Source: Haliclystus octoradiatus
Lineage: Eukaryota > Cnidaria > Staurozoa > Stauromedusae > Haliclystidae
Direction: 5' to 3'
Length of the DNA: 64,000 bases
Assembly: GCA_916610825.1 (NCBI GenBank)
Contig: OU744447.1
Location: 2,468,146-2,532,145, forward strand
Below, piece after piece: positions 47,843 through 58,592 of this stretch; position 1 is the first letter of the stretch; every line of letters begins with the position of its first letter. Under the pieces are notes generated by a model. It searched no databases and had not been told where the DNA came from. It worked only from the letters and a program-made list of their open reading frames with translations. A program made the translations under genes and the position numbers.

Positions 47843-49190
47843 TTGCGGTATTACTTGATCTAGTATTTGCTGTATTACTTGCTGTAGTACTTGCTGTAGT
47901 ACTTGATGTATTACTTGCTGTGTTACTTGTTGTAGACGTGGTAGTCTGTAAATGATCGACATGACGATCTATTGTACGACCATCTGGAGTTTGCAGTTTA
48001 TATGATAGTGGTCCCGTCTGGCAAATTACTGTAGCATTAAATCAGGAATCTTTAACAGTATCTTTCACGAGAACTTCTGTGTCCTTTGTTAGTGGAGAAG
48101 CAAAATTCAGTGTTGGGTTTGGCTGTAGCTGTCTCATCTTACTTTCTAAATATGGTAAATGCAAATGCATTGCAGTTCTGAGACTTCTTTTCATCAGCAA
48201 TTCACACGGAGGAATACCCGTTGATGAGTGTGGAGTGGTTCTGTAGGAGAACACAATTTGGCTCAATCGTAGCTGCAGTGACTTTGTGGCGCGGTTCTTT
48301 TTCATAGCTGTCTTTAATAGCTGTATATCCCTCTCCACTTGACCGTTTGAGCGTGGGTGATACGGAGCAGTAGTTGTAAGTGTGATGCCATTTTGTGAGC
48401 AAAACGCTCGGAATTCTGATGATTTGAATCCGGAAGCATTATCAGAAACAATTTGTTCTGGAAGACCAAAATTTGAATATATCTGAATGAGATGCAAGAT
48501 GGTGTCTTCTGAAGATGTAGATGAAACAATGTGAGCCTCTACCCATTTTGAATAAGCATCAATTACTAGGAGGAAGGTCTTTCCCATGAATGGACCAGCG
48601 TGGTCAATGTGCAAACGGGACCATGGCTTTGTAGGATACTGCCATAAATGTACAGGTGCTGCGTTTGGCATTCTAGAGTTTTGTAGACATGTTATACAAT
48701 TTTTAGCTGTACTTTCAATATCATTGTCTATATGTGGCCACCAGATGAAGCTGCGAGCTAGCCCTTTCATTTTCACAATCCCTTGATGGGGGTGGTGCAA
48801 TACGTCTAATGCTCTTTTCTTGAGAGATTGTGGAATAGCAACCCTGGATCCCCAAAGTAATGCGTCTTTATGGGTGGTAAGCTCGTCCCATTTTGATCGA
48901 AATTGTTTGCTGCTCTCATGATCTGATGGTCGCACCCCACTTTTTACGGCTCGAACAAGTTCACAGATGATGGGGTTCCTTTTTGAGGCTCGGTTTATGT
49001 GATCAAACGTTAGCGCACTGTCGTTTATGGTGTGTACTAGATTTATAGTATCTGAAGGTGTAGGTGTGGCTTTAAGTTTTGGTGCATTGTCAACTGGCAA
49101 ACGACTTAATGCATCAGCGTTTTGGTGTTCAGCTCCAGGTTTGTGAATCATTTTATATTGGTAGCTGGCCAGTTGTAATGACCAACGAAT
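47843..49190 (-). pseudogene. Gypsy-C RNase H tail and integrase
   Basis: The frame from about 49190 to 48042 opens with the RNase H end (RLIRWSLQLASYQYKMIHKP, NADALSRLP). Next come the integrase zinc finger (LHHPHQGIVKMKG, CITCLQ) and the catalytic triad: Asp in HIDHAGPF, Asp in VSDNASGF, Glu in NGQVERDI. A break near 48042 moves the C-terminus (KLQTPDGRTIDRHVDHL) to another frame. There it ends in a Ser/Thr/Ala/Asn stretch made by a 12-bp tandem repeat (CAAGTACTACAG-like, 47855-47940). Integrase residues are intact, but the protein is not continuous. Confidence 0.87.
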
Positions 49191-49194
49191 TAAT

Positions 49195-50003
49195 CTAGAC
49201 GCTGCTAACTTTGTTGTTTGTTTTTCTGTAGGCTTTTTTGTATGAGTTCCCTTTATGTTCAGCCTGAAACAAAACAGGATCGTTGCTGTTGTCTTCCTCT
49301 AATTTCGTTAGAGTACCGCTCATTAGCATGCTAGTGTTCTCTAAAGCTTGGTCAGTAGAAAGGCATGTCGCAATAGCGCTATCTAATGTAAGTCCTTTTT
49401 CGCTGAGCAGTTTTCGTAGCATCCTTTCTTCTCTGATACCGTAAACAAACTGATCCCTTAATTGTTCTTTTAGGTTACTACCGAATTTACAATATTCAGC
49501 TAAGTGGCATAATCTACTTACGTATTCATTAACTTTCTCTCCTTCTTTTCTAATTGCTGAGTGAAAGTTACATTTCTCGACCATTTCGTTTCCGATCGGT
49601 GCTTTGTGCTTCTGCAAAGCTGCAACAATGTCTTCAAAACTCATTTCCGATGGTTTACAAGGAAACGCTAGGTCTTTCAGGAGTCTATACGTGGCAGCAT
49701 CAACAACGGTGATCAGGACATTTGTTCTTTCCTGACCATCGATGGAATTAACGCAAAAATAACTTTCCAGCCTTTCTGAAAAATCCTGCCAGTCCTCGCC
49801 ATCGGTATATTCTGGGATTTTTCCGATAAATTCCGAGTAGTTCGATTATTTGTATTTGTTGTACTACCCATAGTCTTCTTCCTCGTTGATTGTACCGCCG
49901 TTTCGGTTCCTTCCTCCTCACTTACTGAATTTTTTTCCTGTCTTACAGTTGCTCTTGTCTTTCGTCCCATTTTCGTCATCAATGATAAATATCTATTATT
50001 CAA
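49195..50003 (-). pseudogene. Gypsy-C gag (frame-broken)
   Basis: The first frame (49713-50003) is a basic, Thr/Asn/Ser-rich N-terminus. The second (49195-49644) has the capsid-like retrotransposon gag pattern (FHSAIRKEGEKVNEYVSRL, LKEQLRDQFVYGI, ERMLRKLLSE). The end of gag abuts the RNase H remnant at about 49190-49205, marking the deletion junction. Confidence 0.82.
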
Positions 50004-50136
50004 ACAGTTATTAAATAATATTAAGTATAAGATACAGAAAAGACAACGTTGTATTCGCTAAGCGTACCCGAACTGAACTGACAATATTATTGACTTGTTT
50101 ACGAGGCTACAATTATTGATGAAGTCATACATGACA
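49983..50136 (-). repeat. Gypsy-C 5' LTR
   Basis: 154 bp, TG...CA, partner of 47443-47596. Confidence 0.9.
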
Positions 50137-50434
50137 ATATTTTACTCAAAATCGAAATACAAACATTTCACTTTTAAAAAAAAGGCTATTTTGAAATATA
50201 ATTTGTGAGAAAAGTTAGCAAACAGTTTCTTTTGAAATGAATAATCTATCGTGGGGCATAAAAACAAATTAACTTGCAAGAATTTTCAAAATGACGTTGG
50301 CGTTCAACTAATTCGAAAAAATATTCAAAGTTCGAAGGGATTATCTGTCTACAGTCTAAAATTACAGAGTTTAGAATCAATCAAGGCATTGCAGAAAAGT
50401 ATTTCTATAATATAAAGTATGAACTATTTGGTTT

Positions 50435-51417
50435 AGAACATAGCCTGCTCCGAGTTGTGACTGTTGGGGACGTTTTTTCAAAGCATTTTATGATCTTTCA
50501 ATCCATGATCAAGTATGTAATTCTCCTATTTTTGTGACGTCAAAGGAAGTAAGCTGAGTCGAGAGCTGTACATTTGCTTTTTTTAATTCAACTAAAAGCT
50601 ACGAGGAAATATTGATATCGAGAAAGTTATATTTCTCTACTTGATATTAAAAGAATGGATGCTTAACATCGTTTTCTTACATAGTCATGGATTCTTATCT
50701 TTGAACAATAATTTCTATTTTTTATGTGTGTTATTCATTATGGAAAACTGACTGGTAAAACTCGAAATGAAGAGAAAATGTTTCTTACCTATAATTTGAA
50801 GAATTTCGTAAAAAGCCGTGAACGTGAAGAAAGGAATGAAACAATGATAGATTTATTGACTAAATGTTTGCTAATTGCCTACTTAAAAGAGCAGATTATT
50901 GAATTTATGATAACTTTTTAGAATGTTGCTAACTTTGATTTGAAGAAATGGTTTAATTACTTGAAATTTTAGCGGTTGATTCTGTTTAGCCTATGTTTTT
51001 GTTTCGGTAGTTTACGAAAAGCTTATCTTTCTACGCCAGGAATTAAGTTTTTATACTCATATCTAGGAACTTGCAAAAATTGGGCATAAAAGGATGAGAG
51101 GATGTATTAATGAAATGAAGTTATGTTATCTTATGTTTCACAATCATCAATACTGTAAAATTTGGGCAAATTGATTTTGAATTGTTAATTTTTTGCAAAA
51201 TATTTCTATAAACTTTAAACATGTTTGTTTACTGGCTAAGATATTTCTCCTGCAAGCCATTTGATTTATTTTGAACAACTGAGAAACTGCATCAAATAGC
51301 TAGTCACTCAATGAAATTGTATATGACTCTACAAATATTCACTGTATTTGCTTTCACTTTTAATTAATTGCTAGTTATAATGCCATATTTAAATAATTAT
51401 CGGTTGTTTGTTTAAAA
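50435..51417 (+). mobile_element. E2 repeat, copy A
   Basis: About 980 bp inside R8. It is about 90% alike, by eye, to the reverse complement of 62555-63241. It starts near catagcc and ends near cggttgtttg, replacing or inserted at R sequence. The 65-codon frame at 50724-50921 is closed by a stop in copy B, so it is probably non-coding. No terminal repeats were found. Class unknown. Confidence 0.6.
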
Positions 51418-51891
51418 TTTCATTCTGTTGACTAGCTATAAGAATAAGACACAGTATGTTACTACAGTTTCGAGAATAAAAATAGCGGTTTCTTGTTTTT
51501 ATCGTTGATCAACATTTAATAAAGTTATATTTTAGGTATATCAAATTCAACAAAGTTAAATTGAATTGAGCGCATGATTTGTAATAAATAATAGTAATTA
51601 TAATATTTTCAACGTTCAAAAATGGCTTTTCACTTTAAAAACAGAAAAGCATAATTGAAAAACATTTCTCAATATTCAAAACAGTTTGGATGAGTGTAAC
51701 GAACCTTGTGTTACAAAAGTAAAAAGCGAAAAAGGTTGCATGAAATAATCGATCATAGCAAGCAATATTTATTAAATACAACTTACCATTTTCCAATTGA
51801 GGTGCAAATAAAAACTTTAAGAGCGGCATAATCTCCGAACAACAATTAAATAAATAATAGCGGGCTCTGAGTTAATACACAAATCAATAAT

Positions 51892-52406
51892 TGTAGCTGC
51901 CAAATTGATTATAACGATGAGTTGGCGGTAACTTGACAGATACATAGATTGATGAAAGCGAATAGATAGACATAGAATACTCAAGAAATAGACACAGCTT
52001 TTAACAATAACACATAACCATTGATCTCTTTGATATGTACAATATGATATGGAAACTTGTTTTAAACTATAAGATAGGAAAGGTAAAATGAGTTAGCTAT
52101 ATTGATTATATGAGTAATGATTAATTTAACACTAAACTAAACTAATAAATTATAATGACATACCGTGTGTCAGCTGCTTCTTTGTTTTTTCGTTGTTGAT
52201 GTTAATATGATTGATGGGCTAATAATAGTATACTTTAAATGTTTATTGTAAATATGTTATTTCTACTAATATCACGATATAACGATGTTGATGTTGATGG
52301 ACTCGATTTTGTTGCCAACTGAACACTTGATCATGAGCACGCAAATTGTATTGCTTCAGTACGCATGCGTATTAGTTAATATATTAAGGTAATATTGGAG
52401 CTTACA
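51892..52406 (-). repeat. BEL 3' LTR
   Basis: 515 bp, TG...CA. A purine tract CATTGGGGAGGCC (minus strand, about 52409-52421) lies just upstream in element sense. Confidence 0.93.
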
Positions 52407-52605
52407 TAAGGCCTCCCCAATGTGAGAGTAAATTGAACAGTAAAGTTTATAATAATATAAAGCGACAATATAATGTAACTGCACTAATTAACGATAAAAT
52501 AATATTGAATGTCTATAGATATTGCATATAAAATTATAAATGTTCCATTTTCAATGTTCTTTTATGGTAGTAAATGTGAATATACTTACCCAACTTCCTC
52601 GATAC

Positions 52606-53808
52606 TCACTTGGCTTCTTCGAGTATACATAATTTCGTAATTGGTCGTACCAGGGTTGAATTTTCAGTCTGAACCTTAACAGATCTGACTTTGCCATCTT
52701 GACCAGGGTAAGCTTCGATGACTCTGCCAAGTCTCCACACACTTCTTGGTAGCATCTCATCAGTAAGAAGGACTAGGTCGTTGGTGTTGATGTTGCGATG
52801 TGGTTGACACCATTTTTGACGTTGTTGGAGAGTTGGAAGATATTCTTTCTTCCATCGCTGCCAGAATAGATCAGCCAGGTACTGCGTCTGTCTCCATCGG
52901 CGTCGGACGTAATTGTCTGAGTTGTCGTACATGCCAGTTGGTAGATTTGGTGATGGTCGTTGAAGTAAAAGATGATTTGGCGTGAGTGCCTCGTAGTCGT
53001 TAATATTATCTGATGATGCTATGATAGGACGACTATTCAGAATGGCTTCAACTTCAGTTAAGAAGGTATATAATCTGTTGCCTTGCAGATGACGATTTCC
53101 TAAGGATCCAATAACTGCTATGAGTGCCTTGCGCACACTCCTGATGAGGCGTTCCCAAACACCACTCATGTGACTGGCCTTCGGTGGTTGAAAGTGCCAG
53201 TTGATTTTTTGCTGCGACAGATGTTTAGCGATTTTTGATTGGTTTAACTCAGATAGTGCTTCCTTCAATTCTTTTCTTCCTGATGTAAAGTTGCTTCCAT
53301 TGTCACTCCAAATATCGCCTGGCTGCCTCCTTCTATTGATAAATCTTCTCAATGTGTCAATAAAATCGTTTGTGTCTAGGGAATCCGCTAGTTCTAGATG
53401 CACTGCCCTAGACGATAAGCAAGTAAATATGCATCCCCATTTTTTTTCTGTTTTTCTTCCGTGTTTGACTAACATTGGACCAAAGTAATCCAGTCCAGTA
53501 TTATGGAATGGGGGGACATCATCTTGTAGTCTTGCTGAAGGTAGATTTGACATAATTTGTCTGGCGGGTGTTGCATTATATCTGCGGCAATCAATGCAGT
53601 TCCTTACAAGTTTTTTCGATGTTGACCTTGCACCTAGTATCCAATACATTTGTCTTGACTCTGCTAAAATATGCTGATAGCCAGCGTGACCAGATTTGAT
53701 GTGATGATATTGAAGAATTAATTTAGATATGTGATGTTCTTTTGGCAATATGACTGGATGTCTTGCTGCAAAACTTAAAGGTGCGTGAAACAGTCTCCCC
53801 CAACGCAC
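52606..53808 (-). CDS. BEL integrase
   Basis: About 400 codons. It starts in the HPVILPKEHHISKLI block typical of BEL elements. The zinc-binding region has HHIKSGHAGYQHIL and CIDCRRYN. The catalytic Asp residues are in NTGLDYFGPM and IWSDNGSNF, and the Glu is in SGVWERLIRS. The tail carries VLLTDEMLPRSVWRLGRV, the GPY-like module of BEL integrases, and ends about 200 bp before the LTR. The frame joins the upstream RNase H frame only across a one-base loss in a G run at about 53795. Confidence 0.92.
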   Translation of the reverse strand: MRWGRLFHAPLSFAARHPVILPKEHHISKLILQYHHIKSGHAGYQHILAESRQMYWILGARSTSKKLVRNCIDCRRYNATPARQIMSNLPSARLQDDVPPFHNTGLDYFGPMLVKHGRKTEKKWGCIFTCLSSRAVHLELADSLDTNDFIDTLRRFINRRRQPGDIWSDNGSNFTSGRKELKEALSELNQSKIAKHLSQQKINWHFQPPKASHMSGVWERLIRSVRKALIAVIGSLGNRHLQGNRLYTFLTEVEAILNSRPIIASSDNINDYEALTPNHLLLQRPSPNLPTGMYDNSDNYVRRRWRQTQYLADLFWQRWKKEYLPTLQQRQKWCQPHRNINTNDLVLLTDEMLPRSVWRLGRVIEAYPGQDGKVRSVKVQTENSTLVRPITKLCILEEAK

Positions 53809-54803
53809 AATGTATCTTCCTTCAAAAATGGTTGTAGGTTTAATAATTTGCTGTTTTTTGATAATTGTTTCTTGTTTTGTAGAGTATTAATTTCTTTTTT
53901 GAAGTGTTGTAGTTGGATATATTTAACAATAGATAATTCTGATTTCTTTAATTCTTCATGGGTTGGCAGAGTAGTTACACATTCTTGCTTGTTATTCAAG
54001 TATTGAAAAAATCTTTTAAGCCATGTTGTCTGCCATATTAACTTCTTCAAGCTTGATGATGAATTTAAGAACCTTTCGGTTGGACTTTTAATGTCTCCTG
54101 TTGCATTAACTATGATTGCAGGTGTTTTAATTTCCACGTCGTCCTTTAGGTCTGTGTCGATCTTAGGTTTTATAGGCCAAGTTGATTTTTCTTGACTTAA
54201 AAATTCCGGTCCATGAAACCAAAGTGAATTTTTTGTTAAATGTTCTGGTGTCGTACCTCTTGATGCTACGTCTGCTGGATTTTCCTTTGTATTGATATAT
54301 TGCCATTGTTCAATGTCTGATTTTTCTCTTATTTCTGTAATTCTTGTAGCGACATACGTACGAAATCTTCGAGATTCACAATTGATATATTTGATTACTG
54401 TTGTTGAATCTGTCCAAAATGTAGTATTTGATATCTTCAAACCAATTTCATTTTGTAGTAATTCATTAACCCTGACTGACATGGTTGCTGCTTGTAGTTC
54501 TAGTCTAGGTATCGTCATAGGTTTTATTGGAGCCAACTTGGTCTTGCTCATGATGAAATTAGAATTTATTTTTCCCTTTGTATCAACTGAACGTAAGTAT
54601 GATACTGTTGCACAGGCGTATTCTGAAGCATCCGAGAAGTGGTGTATTTCTAGTTCTGTTGAACCTGATAACTTTATTAGGCGAGGAATTGTTATTCTTT
54701 CAGCATGTTCCATGTCATTTATCCAAGATTGCCATAATTTTTGTTCAATTCCAGGTACAACGTCATCCCAATCCAAGCATAGTTTCCATAACCTTTGTAC
54801 CAT
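53775..54803 (-). CDS. BEL RNase H region
   Basis: About 342 codons, in a frame offset from both neighbours. It has the BEL-specific connector (ITIPRLIKLSGSTELEIHHF), then SDASEYACATVSYL (RNase H entry), IPRLELQAATMSVRV and FWTDSTTVIKYI with its conserved acidic residues, then NPADVASRG. The last residues read LCVGGD, where the family continues into the integrase N-terminus, which here is in another frame. Confidence 0.9.
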   Translation of the reverse strand: MVQRLWKLCLDWDDVVPGIEQKLWQSWINDMEHAERITIPRLIKLSGSTELEIHHFSDASEYACATVSYLRSVDTKGKINSNFIMSKTKLAPIKPMTIPRLELQAATMSVRVNELLQNEIGLKISNTTFWTDSTTVIKYINCESRRFRTYVATRITEIREKSDIEQWQYINTKENPADVASRGTTPEHLTKNSLWFHGPEFLSQEKSTWPIKPKIDTDLKDDVEIKTPAIIVNATGDIKSPTERFLNSSSSLKKLIWQTTWLKRFFQYLNNKQECVTTLPTHEELKKSELSIVKYIQLQHFKKEINTLQNKKQLSKNSKLLNLQPFLKEDTLCVGGDCFTHL

Positions 54804-57800
54804 TAGCTTGGCTGGTAGAAGAAGAGGTGTGGCATACCCAATGGGTCATACATTGAGCTGATACAACCAAGCATTGCACGTTTTGTTCTTGCATCAATGT
54901 TTCGATTAACCTTGAAACCGAAAGAGTCTTCTTTTACGTTCCAAATAACACCTAAAGCCCTTTCTGAATTATCATTGCTTTTGAGTAATTCAATTGCATT
55001 TGAAGCTAGTTCTGCACCTTCAATTGAGTCAACAACTTTAGTAGAATTGCTTATCCATTTAGTAAGCTTGAAACCCCCTCTAGCCAAAAGGCTTACCAAT
55101 TCCGATATCAAATTTATTGCTGTGTGTTCATTTGGAACTGACTTCAATAGATCGTCGACGTAGAAATTTTTCAGAACCGTTTCAACAGCTTCAGAGGAAT
55201 ATTTTGATTTATTATCCGTTGCAGTACGATGTAAAGCATAGCATGCACAGCATGGAGAGTCTGTTGCACCAAATATGTGCACTTGCATGGCATAGTCCTT
55301 AGGGGGGTGGTTGAATTCATTTTCCCACCATAAAAATCTCAATGATTGGGTGTCTTCATATCTAACATTTACTTGATGGAACATCTGTTTAACGTCTCCC
55401 AGGATAGCTACTTTCTCATGGCGAAATCTTGTTAGGACACCCAATAGTGCATTATTTAAATCAGGACCATGCAGAAGCTGATTGTTAAGTGATATTCCGT
55501 CATGCTTTGCGGCTGCATCGAACACTACTCGGATCTTCTTTTTGTTGGGATTGACAACTGCGTGATGAGGTAAGTACCAGATTTTTGATGATTTGAAATT
55601 CAGTTCTTCTTGAGATAATTTTTTGGCATGGCCAGACAATAGGTAGCCATTCAAAGCTTCTTTATAAGATTTATGAAATTCTGGGTTTCTAACAAATCGT
55701 TTACGCAAACTTAGCAGTCTGTTCAAGGCTAATTGTCTGTTATTTGGTAATTTTATATTTTGATTACGCCACAGTAATCCGGTTTCATAATGCCCTTCAG
55801 TTAATTTGCATGTTGCGTTGAGTGTTTCTACAGCTCTTTTGTCCTCTATTGAGGGTTCCACCTTTTCCCTTATGCCTTGACTGTCAATCTTCCAAAACTT
55901 CTCTAGTGTCTGATTTAGATTATCATCAGCTTCATTGATACTATTGACTGTGAGTCCCGTTCCTTCCCCGCCGCCTTTACCAATCAAGCACCACCCAAGA
56001 CATGTTTTAACGGCAATTGGTTCGTTTTTATTTCCCTTCCGATGGTCTAGCTGAATTAAAACTTCGGGGACGTCAACTCCTATTATTAATTCCACAGGCT
56101 TGTTTTCTACCAGCGGAAATGTAATACCCTTTAAATGAGCGTAGTCTTCAGTCATTAATTGAGGTGCCTTTCCAGATGTAAAAACATTTAGTTCATTGAT
56201 TACGATGACCTTTGGCAAGTCGATCCAGGGATTATTATTTTCGAATGAATTTGCCATCAATTTTACCTTCTCTACATCATGCGTGATTTGCTTGCTATTA
56301 ACAGTCGATATAGTGATTCTTTCTTTTGAACCTGTAAGTCCTAAAGAATCAGCTAATGATTTAGAGCATAAGGTAACAGAAGACCCAGTGTCTAATAAAG
56401 CGTTTGCTGTAACTTCTAAACCGGATTCGGATTTAATCTTGATCCCCACAGTCTGCACCATCGTGTGCTGTGAACTGTTTTTTGTTGTCATGGCAATAAC
56501 TTCTCCAGCGGCTTCGTCTGTAGCTTGAACGTTAGCAATCTGTTGCGTAACTTGTGTTTGAGTAGTTGTTTCCTGCCTATTGTTTGTTGCTTGTTGTGTA
56601 TAGTTATGCAGTAAAGTGTGGTGACGTCCGTTACATTGTCTACAATTGATTTGGCTTTTACATATTCTTGCCGAGTGATTTATTCCAAGACAGTTAAAAC
56701 AGAGTTTATGATGTAGAACTAAATCACGCTTTCCATTGTAATTTTGTTTTGTGAATTGTTCACATTTATATACCTTGTGTTCGCCGTTACAAATATTACA
56801 TTGATTCTGACTTTCTGTATTTATTGCGTTCGACATTGCCTGTATTGTATTGAGTTCAATGTTGTTTTCTAATTGTTCTTCGTCGACGGCGCCTATTACC
56901 CTACTTTTCCCGAATGTTTTTTCTGTCTTCATGCTAGCCCTTCCAAAAACAGGATCATTAAGCGTTTCGGCTTCTGAAACAACGAATTTTGCAATGTGAT
57001 CTAGTGTAGGGTGAATTGATTTATTCTTAAGCTTTGTTGCCCTTGAAGCCCATTTATCTCTTAGAAATTGTGGTAACTTTTTTATTACTTGCTTCAACGT
57101 TATGTTAGCGTTCATGTCGGATTGATACTCAGTTTTTTGCAGTGTGTCTACACAATCTTGTAGTGCATACGAAAAATTCAAGATACCTTTAACATCATCA
57201 TTACGGAATTGGGTTCCTGTTGTTATTTTTGTAATGAATGCATTTGAAATTTCATAGCTATTTCCAAATCGTTTTTTGAGCAACCTTAATGCGCGTTTGT
57301 AACCGTCATTGATTCCCAAACAGTTTTGGATCACATCTTTCGCTTCTCCTGTACAACTATTTTGCAAGTGCCATAATTTTTCGTTGTCACTTAACCCTGT
57401 TGGGGCCATCATTTGTTCAAATGTTTCTGTGAAGCGGATGTAATTTGTACAATCCCCATTAAAGGACAGGGGGCGAATAGTAGGTAGTCCTATTCTAGCA
57501 ATCATATTACTGAGTTGGTTGCCTTGATTGAAAATGTCAATGTTATTGGATAGATTTGAATTAGTTGGCGTAAATTGTTTCTCAGGTAAAGTTTCAACCC
57601 AATTGCTTACTTTTTCATGCGTGTTTAACTGTTTGTTTATTATCGACATCGTTTTTAAAGCAGTGATATTGGGTTTCACGTCGTCAATTTCCTGTGTTTG
57701 CACTGTGCTATGTTCACTTTCGTGATCCACGCTGTTGCTACTGCTGTCATCGCAATATTTTAGATCCAATTCAGCACGTTTTAAGTTCATGTTGACGTTT

Positions 57801-58048
57801 AGCATCTTCTTACTTTTTGTTAATTCTATTTCTTTATCAATTAATTTAGAAGTTTCATCCCTCTTGTATTGGGCAAATTCTAGCGCCTGCATTGCCTCTT
57901 TTCGGCGAGTCGAATTAGACGTTTTAGAATGTCTAGATGACTTAGAGCCTTTTGTTCTAGCAGAATGCTGATCTGCATTTTTGTCAGTGTTCTCATTATA
58001 TGTTCCCTCTAAGGGTGGCATAGAAGCGCCCTCTCCGTTCTTCGACAT
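54803..58048 (-). CDS. BEL gag-protease-RT polyprotein
   Basis: 1081 codons from an ATG 29 nt after the 5' LTR. The N-terminus is charged, with a coiled-coil stretch (KLIDKEIELTKSKKMLNV). The DUF1759-like gag core follows (RPLSFNGDCTNYIRF), then Cys-His knuckles (CNICNGEHKVYKC, CFNCLGINHSARIC, CRQCNGRHH). The protease site is ANALLDTGSSVT. RT follows with IRVVFDAAAK, the palm Asp in ILGDVKQMF, and catalytic FYVDDLL. It goes out of frame after SSMYDPLG, where one base appears lost near 54838. Confidence 0.94.
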   Translation of the reverse strand: MSKNGEGASMPPLEGTYNENTDKNADQHSARTKGSKSSRHSKTSNSTRRKEAMQALEFAQYKRDETSKLIDKEIELTKSKKMLNVNMNLKRAELDLKYCDDSSSNSVDHESEHSTVQTQEIDDVKPNITALKTMSIINKQLNTHEKVSNWVETLPEKQFTPTNSNLSNNIDIFNQGNQLSNMIARIGLPTIRPLSFNGDCTNYIRFTETFEQMMAPTGLSDNEKLWHLQNSCTGEAKDVIQNCLGINDGYKRALRLLKKRFGNSYEISNAFITKITTGTQFRNDDVKGILNFSYALQDCVDTLQKTEYQSDMNANITLKQVIKKLPQFLRDKWASRATKLKNKSIHPTLDHIAKFVVSEAETLNDPVFGRASMKTEKTFGKSRVIGAVDEEQLENNIELNTIQAMSNAINTESQNQCNICNGEHKVYKCEQFTKQNYNGKRDLVLHHKLCFNCLGINHSARICKSQINCRQCNGRHHTLLHNYTQQATNNRQETTTQTQVTQQIANVQATDEAAGEVIAMTTKNSSQHTMVQTVGIKIKSESGLEVTANALLDTGSSVTLCSKSLADSLGLTGSKERITISTVNSKQITHDVEKVKLMANSFENNNPWIDLPKVIVINELNVFTSGKAPQLMTEDYAHLKGITFPLVENKPVELIIGVDVPEVLIQLDHRKGNKNEPIAVKTCLGWCLIGKGGGEGTGLTVNSINEADDNLNQTLEKFWKIDSQGIREKVEPSIEDKRAVETLNATCKLTEGHYETGLLWRNQNIKLPNNRQLALNRLLSLRKRFVRNPEFHKSYKEALNGYLLSGHAKKLSQEELNFKSSKIWYLPHHAVVNPNKKKIRVVFDAAAKHDGISLNNQLLHGPDLNNALLGVLTRFRHEKVAILGDVKQMFHQVNVRYEDTQSLRFLWWENEFNHPPKDYAMQVHIFGATDSPCCACYALHRTATDNKSKYSSEAVETVLKNFYVDDLLKSVPNEHTAINLISELVSLLARGGFKLTKWISNSTKVVDSIEGAELASNAIELLKSNDNSERALGVIWNVKEDSFGFKVNRNIDARTKRAMLGCISSMYDPLGMPHLFFYQPS

Positions 58049-58077
58049 GTTTTGTGATAAAAACGTTTAAAACTTTG

Positions 58078-58592
58078 TGTAGCTGCCAAATTGATTATAA
58101 CGATGAGTTGGCGGTAACTTGACAGATACATAGATTGATGAAAGCGAATAGATAGACATAGAATACTCAAGAAATAGACACAGCTTTTAACAATAACACA
58201 TAACCATTGATCTCTTTGATATGTACAATATGATATGGAAACTTGTTTTAAACTATAAGATAGGAAAGGTAAAATGAGTTAGCTATATTGATTATATGAG
58301 TAATGATTAATTTAACACTAAACTAAACTAATAAATTATAATGACATACCGTGTGTCAGCTGCTTCTTTGTTTTTTCGTTGTTGATGTTAATATGATTGA
58401 TGGGCTAATAATAGTATACTTTAAATGTTTATTGTAAATATGTTATTTCTACTAATATCACGATATAACGATGTTGATGTTGATGGACTCGATTTTGTTG
58501 CCAACTGAACACTTGATCATGAGCACGCAAATTGTATTGCTTCAGTACGCATGCGTATTAGTTAATATATTAAGGTAATATTGGAGCTTACA
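58078..58592 (-). repeat. BEL 5' LTR
   Basis: 515 bp, matching 51892-52406 at every position I compared. The first internal bases (CAAAGTTTTAAACG) do not give an obvious tRNA primer site. Confidence 0.93.

Larger units (their letters stand above)
47443..50136 (-). mobile_element. Gypsy-C: non-autonomous Ty3/Gypsy, protease-RT-RNase H deleted
   Basis: 154-bp LTRs (47443-47596 and 49983-50136) are flanked by a perfect 5-bp duplication ATATT (47438-47442 and 50137-50141). On the minus strand gag is followed directly by the last RNase H residues and integrase. No zinc knuckle, protease or RT remains. The coding region starts within a few bases of the 5' LTR, and no TGG primer site is seen. Inserted in R8, sense to the host gene. 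Confidence 0.92.
51892..58592 (-). mobile_element. BEL/Pao LTR retrotransposon, nearly intact and young
   Basis: 515-bp LTRs (51892-52406 and 58078-58592) show no difference I could find. They are flanked by a perfect 5-bp duplication ATAAT (51887-51891 and 58593-58597). The minus strand codes gag-protease-RT, RNase H and integrase in BEL order. Only two single-base frame losses interrupt the polyprotein. Inserted in R8, sense to the host gene. It is the most recent large insertion here. Confidence 0.95.

Noticed and set aside
50724..50921. 65-codon plus-strand frame in E2 copy A
   Set aside because: Copy B has a stop early in the same frame, so coding is not conserved.
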